Below are positions 57,874-64,000 of a stretch of 64,000 nt of DNA, piece by piece. Position 1 is the stretch's first letter. Each line of letters starts with the position of its first letter. Source of the stretch: Stutzerimonas degradans (GTDB taxonomy: Bacteria; Pseudomonadota; Gammaproteobacteria; Pseudomonadales; Pseudomonadaceae); the NCBI RefSeq assembly GCF_024448505.1, contig NZ_JAMOHV010000004.1, forward strand, positions 218,221 to 282,220, in the 5' to 3' direction. A program made the translations under genes and the position numbers. Under the pieces are notes generated by a model. That model saw only the letters and a program-made list of their open reading frames with translations, had not been told where the DNA came from and did not search any database.

Positions 57874-58188
57874 ATGACCAACGAAGAGATTGTTAAGCGT
57901 TTGAGAGAGCTCGAAGGCAGAGTTGATCGGATTGAGGTTCGGCTTGACGCTGTTGAGCAGCATGTAGTTTCGACTCTCGACCAGTTCGGAGATTACAAAA
58001 ATCGAACTGTCGAAGAGCTTGTTCTCATGAAGGGGCAGATTGACGGGCTTGTGCAATCTGTCGAGTCCTTGATTCTATCGGCAGAGAATACCGCTGCTAT
58101 GGAACGAGCGAAGAGCTTGCGCCGCAGGCTTCTCAATAATCAAACAAGAATTGAAAAGAATTTGAAGGAAAAGAAAAAAGATGGCTGA
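57874..58188 (+). CDS. Coiled-coil protein coupled to HNH nuclease
   Basis: 104 residues, heptad-rich coiled coil throughout (RLRELEGRVDRIEVRLDAVE), ending in a Lys-rich tail. No signal peptide and no named family. Its 3' end overlaps the HNH gene by 8 bases. Base composition is much more AT-rich than the host. The pairing with a nuclease suggests a sensor, adaptor or inhibitor role, which is inference. Confidence 0.6.
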   Translation: MTNEEIVKRLRELEGRVDRIEVRLDAVEQHVVSTLDQFGDYKNRTVEELVLMKGQIDGLVQSVESLILSAENTAAMERAKSLRRRLLNNQTRIEKNLKEKKKDG

Positions 58189-58549
58189 CCTGAGAGATCT
58201 TCAGAGGCGTGCAGCCGACCTTGAAAGAGAGTCGTTCAATAACTTGTTCGCGCTGCTTGTTGAGTGCTCTCAAATCCTGAAAGACATTGCCCCCGCGCGT
58301 CGACGGCCGTGGTTGTTGAATGTCGTTCAAGAGCTCTACAAAAGTCAAAATGGGCTCTGTTCAATCTGTAATGGACCGCTGTCTCTTGGTGATATGGATG
58401 TGGATCATAAGGTTCCTTTCAGCTATGGCGGTGGTAATGAAAGGAATAACATCCAGCTTGCACACAGCTCGTGTAATCGCAGCAAGCAGGCGCAGGTCGA
58501 TCCGCATGATCTACTCCGTTATTTGGAAGACCGCTACATGAATTTGTAG
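58181..58549 (+). CDS. Small HNH endonuclease
   Basis: 122 residues. A helical N-terminal half (RDLQRRAADLERESFNNLFA) precedes an HNH fold: zinc Cys pair SICNGPL, catalytic DVDHKVPFSYGGG, NNIQLAHSSCNRSK. The motif set is complete. It is translationally coupled to the coiled-coil gene. Likely a stand-alone nuclease of a defence or selfish module. Confidence 0.82.
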   Translation: MADLRDLQRRAADLERESFNNLFALLVECSQILKDIAPARRRPWLLNVVQELYKSQNGLCSICNGPLSLGDMDVDHKVPFSYGGGNERNNIQLAHSSCNRSKQAQVDPHDLLRYLEDRYMNL

Positions 58550-58557
58550 GCTTGGTC

Positions 58558-58944
58558 TCAACCTTCATTCGAAGTTGCCCGAGTAGGGCGCGTTTTTCGT
58601 AAGTGGACATCTGGCTTGGAGATGTTTTCACGAGGAGCTTTTTTGCGCACCTCAATCCACGCTTCCACCTCGGCCAGATCCCACACAACGCAGCGCGGGG
58701 TCAGATTGAAGCGACGCGGAAACTCGCCTCTGCGTTCCATTTCGTAGATTGTTGTTTCGGCTAAAGGGACGATCTGCCTCAGATCTTGGCGGCGAATCGT
58801 TCGGCGAAATGGCAGGACACTGTGTTTCGGAAACTGCGGCAGATCATCGTAGGTGTCCGCGCCTGGCAGGGGAAGGGATACAGGCTGCGGGTGCTCCTCA
58901 GCGCTGCTGTCTCGGCTGGTTTGACGTGGCGCGTTATTCTCCAT
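58558..58944 (-). CDS. AlpA-family transcriptional regulator
   Basis: 128 residues from ATG 58944 with GGAG upstream. The AlpA/MerR-like HTH core reads QIVPLAETTIYEMERRGEFP, followed by RRFNLTPRCVVWDLAEVEAW. A disordered N-terminus of about 50 residues is longer than usual for AlpA. AlpA proteins act as excisionase or integrase activators in P4-type elements, fitting the integrase here. Confidence 0.82.
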   Translation of the reverse strand: MENNAPRQTSRDSSAEEHPQPVSLPLPGADTYDDLPQFPKHSVLPFRRTIRRQDLRQIVPLAETTIYEMERRGEFPRRFNLTPRCVVWDLAEVEAWIEVRKKAPRENISKPDVHLRKTRPTRATSNEG

Positions 58945-59084
58945 GTGGCACTCCGTAATCGTTTGGCGATACAAGAACTTCCTACTGCAGGAAGCAATGG
59001 TGGCTTTCATTGGCTATCGCGAAAACTCACAGGAGCGTAGATGAGCGTATTAAGGACTAGGTTGCCACGGAAAGGGGGAAGGAC

Positions 59085-59447
59085 ATGGCGACAGTGACGG
59101 TTTCTCCGATACATTTCGAGGATTACAGTGGTATTCAGTTTGAGCGCCTTGTCTTTGCGTACCACGTGCGCGCAGGCTGGCGCGACTTGGCCTGGCGCGG
59201 CCAATCGGGAGGCGACCAGGGCCGGGATATCTCCGGTGTCGAGCCTTTTGATGACCGGCCGGCACGCAAGACCATCATTCAGTGTGCCAATCGGGACACG
59301 CTGACGCTGGCCCAAGACAAATTAGCCCATGTCCGAACAGGACGCTCTGGATATTCTGACATTGGTATCACTGATTCACCGCAAGCTGGATGGCGCTATG
59401 AAAGTAGCTGCCATATCGACATAAGGGTAATTACAGGGGCTACCTAA
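59085..59447 (+). pseudogene. Truncated Mrr-like restriction endonuclease fragment
   Basis: 120 residues. The first about 80 resemble the N-terminal PD-(D/E)XK domain of large Mrr-like enzymes: FEDYSGIQFERLVFAYHVRA, WRGQSGGDQGRDISG and IIQCANRDTLT. The catalytic pattern D-x-Q-C-x-N is visible. The end (SDIGITDSPQAGWRYESSCH) does not continue the expected domain, and full members are much longer. It is probably a decayed remnant, though a short functional form is not excluded. Confidence 0.45.
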
Positions 59448-59546
59448 GAGGCGTGGTCATGCAATGCTAGAACTCATTTCGCGGACAGACGCTCCAATGA
59501 AACTGATTTCCAGGCTTTCCCAAGCAAGGCTGCAATGCTCGCTCCG

Positions 59547-59579
59547 CCTGATTGTCGTATGGTTGATACGACAATCAGG
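59547..59579. repeat. Perfect 14-bp inverted repeat
   Basis: CCTGATTGTCGTAT (59547-59560) and ATACGACAATCAGG (59566-59579), loop GGTTG. No T-run follows on either strand. It lies between the Mrr-like fragment and the 3' end of the minus-strand nuclease gene. Confidence 0.75.
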
Positions 59580-59596
59580 TGAGGACGCTCAGTTGT

Positions 59597-60646
59597 TCAG
59601 AGTTCCGAAAACATCACCCTATCAACACCCCAGTAGTCGAGCAGGCAAAATAGCGTACTACGAAGCTCGATGCTCGCGGAGCTATGAGGATTGAACTTTC
59701 TGGCCATAGCAAGCTGTTCGAACTCTCTAGCGACGCTAAACAATGTCCGAGTGACATCATTCTTCGAGAAAAAATCGCCCAGTATCGAGGTATTTAATTG
59801 AGCCAATTGCTTCTCAACGCTTGTTCTCACCTGCCGAGAAATTGCTGGGCCATCATTCGCATGCTCCTCGACCAAAGCCATTGCGACATTTAGTACCTTT
59901 TTCAAGCCAGAGCTGCCTCTAGACCCATAAGTAAATCCATCTTTGATTAGTTCGCTGCGTTCGGATTGCTCATGGAACGAAAGCTCTTTCATGGAGTAGT
60001 CAATCGCAATGGCAATGAACGAACATACTAAATAAAGACACCTGAGAGCTGTTTCGCGCTGGGTTCCTTTGGTGATGGACTGTTCGGCAAAGAACTTCCC
60101 TTGCCCAAGCCATTCATTGCAGCTGTCAAATGAAAGCGATTTGGCCAGCAGGCTCTTGGATAGAACTATTCGTCCACGCCAGTCACCGTCCAGCTTGCTC
60201 AAAGTGTAGTCATTTATCCGAGCAAAGAATTCTTCGTCAGAAAGTCTCGTCGCATTTGGGTCTTCCGACTTTGCAAGTTTGCCGAGGAAGCTACCATCAA
60301 GAACGAGCACGCCAAGCTCTCTGCCAAAATCCTTTACCTCTTGACGCTTTTCTGTTGTTGCCACAATCGCGTTTGTTGCTTTCGTGGCAATGCGCAGTCC
60401 CTGCACCCAGAAGATACGCTCTATCGCTTGGGGAGTTTTCTTGTTCTTGGCATCAACCAAGGCGACTTCGCGCGATACTGAGGATGTTCGGCTGTAAAGC
60501 CACAGATCTATGTCGGTGACATCGAAACCCTCATACACAAACGGAACGCCACGAGCCACGTAGTAGCCAGCTTTAAGGAAATAGCTACGCAACAACTCTT
60601 CCATCTTTGGCCCTTTGGGCAAGGCTTGTTGTTGACCCTTGCTCAT
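59597..60646 (-). CDS. PD-(D/E)XK-like nuclease at the end of the ABC-3C operon
   Basis: 349 residues. The N-terminal about 130 residues look like a restriction-endonuclease fold: MEELLRSYFLKAGYYVARG, VTDIDLWLYSR (first Asp) and EVALVDAKNKKTP (D-x-K core), then IVATTEKRQEVKDFGRELGV as in archaeal-type Holliday/Mrr-like nucleases. The long C-terminal helical part is not recognised. Its ATG overlaps the previous stop by four bases (ATGA). A defence effector is a reasonable inference. Confidence 0.7.
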   Translation of the reverse strand: MSKGQQQALPKGPKMEELLRSYFLKAGYYVARGVPFVYEGFDVTDIDLWLYSRTSSVSREVALVDAKNKKTPQAIERIFWVQGLRIATKATNAIVATTEKRQEVKDFGRELGVLVLDGSFLGKLAKSEDPNATRLSDEEFFARINDYTLSKLDGDWRGRIVLSKSLLAKSLSFDSCNEWLGQGKFFAEQSITKGTQRETALRCLYLVCSFIAIAIDYSMKELSFHEQSERSELIKDGFTYGSRGSSGLKKVLNVAMALVEEHANDGPAISRQVRTSVEKQLAQLNTSILGDFFSKNDVTRTLFSVAREFEQLAMARKFNPHSSASIELRSTLFCLLDYWGVDRVMFSEL

Positions 60647-61905
60647 AGTCCACCCCCTGTCCGGAGGATGGATAGCATGTCGTTCGTTGCTTTCGGGCTC
60701 ATCTTTGTTTGTGTCCTTCGAACCTTCTCGCGATTGTGCTCAGGGCCGTTGAATGTGGTTACGGCAGCCGTTGGTAAGGCATTCAAAGAGTGCTCGCTGA
60801 CATCCCCTTGTCGTATTGCTTGAAGAGCCAATTCACCAACCTCTGTTTTTAGGAGGCGAAGCATCGGGCCAGATCGCCCCTTCTTTGATCCGTGTGTTAC
60901 TTCAACCACACCTTTCAACTCAAGCAGCTTGTAGTCTTCAGCAATCGCGCGTACTGGACCAACGCTTTCTCCGCGAACCAATGCACCTAGTAGGGCGTCG
61001 ACCATTTGGATCTGCCCACGCTCATAGTAGCTTTTGGTCATGCCATAAGTTACAGAGCTGACAAAGGCTTTCGCGAGGTCGAAGGCATCATCGATCATCG
61101 AGTTGCTGTACTTGGAGAACGCCGACGGCAAGGTCAGGAATCCAACATCTTCGGTCGAATTGCTAACCACACTGATGTCGAACAAGCCGATCGCTGTCAC
61201 TTTTTGGAAGAGAGCGTCACCCAGGAACTGCTTTGCGTGGTCTGTGCTGACGCACGCTCGCTTCCTCAGTGTTTCGGTGAGCTCATTGAGCTTTACTTGC
61301 TCTGCTGGGTTCAGAGAGTCCAGAACTGCTTTGATCTTTTGAGTGGTATCGCGGCGAAACAGGTTTCCGTTGAACAACAGCGTCTGGTTACCGTCAAGTC
61401 TCTCCGTATCGACGAAACCAATCTGCTCTGCATCTGAGAACAACTGGCCTAGGTCCGCAGTCGCCAGCTTGTATGTGTCAGCTAAATTAGCTGCGATATC
61501 GTTGGCGAGCACGGGGGCAATGGAGGCATGCTCGGCAAGCTCGATTGAAGCAACTTCATTGGCCGTCGGCGCTAGAGAGTCAAAGAGGTCAGAAGTGTGT
61601 TGCAACGCAGTAGAGGTAGTCACACCAAGTACGGCAACTCCTCCCGGTGACTTGTCGATCAGGGATTGTTGCTGCAGCACTTCGATTAGCTTGGGAAGCT
61701 CAAATGTTGTATTTATATTGGCTGCCTTAGCCAGTACCGCCAGTCTGTCATTGTTGACTGTGATTTCCTTGTTGGCAGAAATGGCCGATAAGAGTATTCC
61801 AGCCTTGCCCGCCAAGTAGGTTTTTTCATAGCCTGATTGATTAGTGACACCTTGTAGCTTATTAGTGTGGTGGATCAACCAAGATCCTTTGGTCTTCTTA
61901 TCCAT
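60643..61905 (-). CDS. Unrecognised protein coupled to the PD-(D/E)XK-like nuclease
   Basis: 420 residues from ATG 61905 with AAGGGA upstream; a TTG start at 61977 overlapping the ATPase gene is less likely. No named family recognised. The N-terminus (KGSWLIHHTNKLQGV) and a segment near the end (AEDYKLLELKGVVEVTHGSKK) suggest winged-helix modules; the rest is helical with hydrophobic stretches but no membrane helices. It is AT-rich, between the ABC-3C ATPase and the nuclease, with four-base coupling to the nuclease. Confidence 0.6.
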   Translation of the reverse strand: MDKKTKGSWLIHHTNKLQGVTNQSGYEKTYLAGKAGILLSAISANKEITVNNDRLAVLAKAANINTTFELPKLIEVLQQQSLIDKSPGGVAVLGVTTSTALQHTSDLFDSLAPTANEVASIELAEHASIAPVLANDIAANLADTYKLATADLGQLFSDAEQIGFVDTERLDGNQTLLFNGNLFRRDTTQKIKAVLDSLNPAEQVKLNELTETLRKRACVSTDHAKQFLGDALFQKVTAIGLFDISVVSNSTEDVGFLTLPSAFSKYSNSMIDDAFDLAKAFVSSVTYGMTKSYYERGQIQMVDALLGALVRGESVGPVRAIAEDYKLLELKGVVEVTHGSKKGRSGPMLRLLKTEVGELALQAIRQGDVSEHSLNALPTAAVTTFNGPEHNREKVRRTQTKMSPKATNDMLSILRTGGGL

Positions 61906-61969
61906 TGTATTTCCCTTAAGGTCCACAGCGGGCCGACACTCCCAGAGTTGAACAGCCACAATCTGCTCA

Positions 61970-63691
61970 TTAGCCAAACCTTATGCCAAACAAACCGCCG
62001 TCTTCGGTGGCGTCGGTCAAACGCGTGGGCAGGACGTAGTCATTGAGGTCGAATCCATCAATGGTCTCCTTGAAGGCATCGTCTTCATTCATCGTCACGA
62101 TGTACTGAAAGCCAAGCTCATGCGCAATCTCAGCGCCAAGGCGCAATGCGCTGATGACCTGGCGTCCGTCAACACCGTCGAACAGGTGGCTGTCGTGTAT
62201 CAAGAATCCAGGTCCAATTTTTCGGCTGGCGCAAAGACGCATCAGCATCATGTCGAAGCAGAAGATCTGCATGTTCTTGATGCCCTTGCTGCGCTGCCCC
62301 TGCATCGGAAACTTGAAGACTGGTCCATTCGAGGTTTCATCGATTGTCATGCTCCCCGCCGACTCATACAGGCGTTGAGAGGTTTCCTCGAAGGCGACGA
62401 TAGCTTCAGCCAGCCGGTCCTTCTGCTCGGTGAAGTCACGCCGTAGGCGGATCGTGAGGCGGTTGCGTTCGATCTCCAGCTCGTTCTTGGTGCCTTCGAG
62501 CTGCTCTGCTGCTTCGAAGCGTTGCCGTAGGGATTCCACTTCGGACTCTAGCCGTCCCAGCTCGCCTTGCAGCTTGATGAACTGCTCGAGCGCACCATGG
62601 CTCCTGAGAATGCCCAGGATCTCGCCGCGCCTCTGGTCGAACTGCGCCTTCTTACTATCGCGCAGCTCGATACGCAGTTTGGCAGCTTCGAGTTCGCTGG
62701 ACAGATAGTCCCTGCGATTGCGCACCACAGAGTCATGAAAACTCTTCACATCCTCGTAGCGGCGCTTGACCAAGTCAGGCAGCACGATGCCTGCTTCTTG
62801 ATAAACCGCCTGGAGATCCTCGTGGTCAGGAGGGACCTCGGAGGCGAGGGCACTTTCCAGATCACGGATAGCTGAGAAGTCGATGGTATTGGCGTTGGCA
62901 AGCTCGTTGAGTTGGCGGGTCAAGCTGGCGCTTTCGACTTCCAGTTCCCGGTACTCAGGCAAGACCTGAAACGTCTCAACTTCCGCGTGAAGCTTCTTGA
63001 GGCGAGCCTCCTGAATGGTCAGTTCTGTGCGCAGGTCGGCGGCCTTGCCGATAATTGAGCCGAATGCACCGTTCCCAGCTGCCTTCTTTAGCTCTTCAAG
63101 AGTCTTTTCCCTATCCCGTACAGCCTGCCAGTCCCTGGCAATCTGCCAGTCCAGTCCGAGCAGGAACATCAGCGCCATCTGCAAGTCGCCGGTACCCTGC
63201 ATCGCGGCCTGCTTCTCCGGCGTCATGAAGGCACCACTCGCCTGTCGGCGCACAAAGTAGGCAAACAGCGATCGGAACGAAGGTGGCTTACTGCCTGCGG
63301 CTTCAAGGCTGCTCAGACCAAACATTTGTTCGCCAAGGAACGTACACCACTCGGTGGCCGAGAACTTAACCTTTGCGGCTGGTTGGACAGTCACGAAAAC
63401 TTTGGCTTTGGAGCCACCACTGCGTTCGACGACAGTGCGTTCCGACTTCAAGTCGAAGTCCATGCCGAAGGTGTGCTCCGCCAATTCCGGGGTTCGGAAA
63501 ATCGAGTCCGGGCCCGCGTCGGCACCAAGAAGAAAATGCACTAGCTCCACGAAACTCGTTTTACCAGCGCGATTGCGTGTTTGTTTTGTGGTCGCTCCCT
63601 CGGTTTTTTGAGCGAGCAGCACATTTAGACCTGGTTTCAGATCTCCAAGATTCTTAAAGGTCGGCAGAGTGCTGAAGATGTTGTGAATCAA
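61970..63691 (-). CDS. ABC-3C SMC-like ATPase (DUF2326)
   Basis: 573 residues. N-terminal ABC half with P-loop RAGKTSFVELVHFLLG, a central coiled coil (about residues 190-430), and a C-terminal DUF2326-type ABC half with the Walker B-like strand GFLIHDSHLFDGVDGRQV. This is the Rad50/RecN-like ATPase of ABC-three-component systems, predicted to act in conflict with foreign DNA. TTG start 63691 overlaps the previous stop (TTGA); no ATG is near. Confidence 0.88.
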   Translation of the reverse strand: MIHNIFSTLPTFKNLGDLKPGLNVLLAQKTEGATTKQTRNRAGKTSFVELVHFLLGADAGPDSIFRTPELAEHTFGMDFDLKSERTVVERSGGSKAKVFVTVQPAAKVKFSATEWCTFLGEQMFGLSSLEAAGSKPPSFRSLFAYFVRRQASGAFMTPEKQAAMQGTGDLQMALMFLLGLDWQIARDWQAVRDREKTLEELKKAAGNGAFGSIIGKAADLRTELTIQEARLKKLHAEVETFQVLPEYRELEVESASLTRQLNELANANTIDFSAIRDLESALASEVPPDHEDLQAVYQEAGIVLPDLVKRRYEDVKSFHDSVVRNRRDYLSSELEAAKLRIELRDSKKAQFDQRRGEILGILRSHGALEQFIKLQGELGRLESEVESLRQRFEAAEQLEGTKNELEIERNRLTIRLRRDFTEQKDRLAEAIVAFEETSQRLYESAGSMTIDETSNGPVFKFPMQGQRSKGIKNMQIFCFDMMLMRLCASRKIGPGFLIHDSHLFDGVDGRQVISALRLGAEIAHELGFQYIVTMNEDDAFKETIDGFDLNDYVLPTRLTDATEDGGLFGIRFG

Positions 63692-63936
63692 GCTGTTCTC
63701 CGTGTCACAAGGCCGCTTTCGAGTTCAATGGTTCCAAGGGCGTACAGAAGATCGAGGGAAAGCAAGAACCAGTCGTACGTGATTCGCCGAGGCATGGCAG
63801 TCACGCCCGCCTCATGCCGATTGAGCTCCTCCCAAAGTGCGGAGACAGTCTTTGGTCGTGTGAGAAACGTCAAAATGTGCCCGCCGACGGTCAGCAACGC
63901 GCGATCCTGCGGAAGATGCTTGGATGGAAGGATCAT
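63688..63936 (-). CDS. ABC-3C middle component
   Basis: 82 residues from ATG 63936. The sequence ILPSKHLPQDRALLTVGGHI and ITYDWFLLSLDLLYALGTIE matches the small winged-helix-like middle component (type 6 as I recall) of ABC-3C systems. It couples the first component to the SMC-like ATPase. Its ATG overlaps the upstream stop and its stop overlaps the ATPase start. Confidence 0.82.
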   Translation of the reverse strand: MILPSKHLPQDRALLTVGGHILTFLTRPKTVSALWEELNRHEAGVTAMPRRITYDWFLLSLDLLYALGTIELESGLVTRRTA

Positions 63937-64000
63937 GCTGTCCCCACCGTTTGAGCGTCTTCGAAAATTTCGCACTTGTCGAAAAGGTATGCCATGACTG
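63933..64000 (-). CDS. C-terminal end of the upstream ABC-3C gene (partial)
   Basis: The frame is open to the window edge and ends AYLFDKCEIFEDAQTVGTA before a TGA that overlaps the middle-component ATG. In ABC-3C operons the gene here encodes the first, effector-type component. An ATG at 63995 lies in this frame but a 20-residue gene is improbable. Identity rests on position only. Confidence 0.5.
   Translation of the reverse strand, partial: VMAYLFDKCEIFEDAQTVGTA

Larger units (their letters stand above)
55337..64000. mobile_element. Integrative element/defence island at the guaA 3' end (right end outside window)
   Basis: It begins right after guaA, carries a P4-type integrase reading away from guaA, an AlpA-like regulator, two candidate toxin or nuclease pairs, a truncated nuclease and an ABC-3C operon. 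Several genes (57.8-58.6 kb and 59.6-61.9 kb) are distinctly AT-rich compared with the host. No conjugation or phage structural genes are seen in the visible part. The second attachment site should lie beyond 64000. Confidence 0.85.

Noticed and set aside
61906..61977. Longer TTG start for the unrecognised ABC-3C-linked gene
   Set aside because: ATG 61905 has a better ribosome site and avoids overlap with the ATPase gene; the added residues look unstructured.

Overview
The window looks like a chromosomal segment of a polarly flagellated, high-GC Pseudomonas-group gammaproteobacterium, most like Stutzerimonas/Pseudomonas stutzeri. The evidence is the CheA-CheB-MotCD-ParC-ParP-CheW cluster, FleQ/FleSR flagellar control, a full cytochrome c maturation (ccm) operon, the EarP plus Arg32-type EF-P pair, and the overall codon style. 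All assignments were made by reading the sequence; no database search was run.

Layout. 0-9.3 kb: the end of a chemotaxis/flagellar operon (cheA 3' part, cheB, motC, motD, parC, parP, cheW, a DUF2802 gene, a rhodanese-like gene) faces a fliK-like/flhB-C-like pair. 9.4-16.9 kb: ccmABCDEFGHI in overlapping order, then a small lipoprotein. 17-21.9 kb: a fliT-like gene, fleQ, and fleS-fleR behind a recognisable sigma-54 promoter. 22-29.1 kb: tpm, a DUF2959 lipoprotein, htpX, alaA, msrB, a DUF815 ATPase, a GST and hypothetical genes. 29.2-29.5 kb: tRNA-Glu and tRNA-Gly with promoter and terminator. 29.6-33.4 kb: a reactive-sulfur locus (DUF156 repressor, BigR-type ArsR repressor, split YeeE/YedE permease, DUF2892, rhodanese, persulfide-dioxygenase-like MBL protein) with clear operator palindromes. 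33.5-40.3 kb: a MacAB-like ABC exporter, a ZIP metal transporter, a second MotA/MotB-type stator pair and a FAD oxidoreductase. 40.6-47.9 kb: 4.5S RNA, earP and efp separated by a full-length group II intron, class II DAHP synthase, and a spermidine-synthase-like protein. 48-55.3 kb: deaD with an unusual leader, xseA, a zinc-knuckle protein, and guaBA.

55.3 kb to the end: an integrated element that starts directly at the 3' end of guaA with a P4-type tyrosine integrase. Parts of its cargo are clearly AT-richer than the host. It carries a HicA-like/HTH pair, a coiled-coil/HNH pair, an AlpA-like regulator, a truncated Mrr-like nuclease, and a minus-strand operon. That operon holds an ABC-three-component (ABC-3C) system followed by two translationally linked genes: an unrecognised protein and a PD-(D/E)XK-like nuclease. 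This is the best candidate for a poorly described defence system, and it runs off the right edge of the window.

Other notable signals are: (1) the deaD leader, where an 11-bp inverted repeat pairs with the start codon and an 11-codon upstream ORF ends on it; (2) the intact group II intron in the leader of efp, next to its modification enzyme; and (3) two distinct candidate sulfur-sensing repressors with matching operators in one 4-kb locus.
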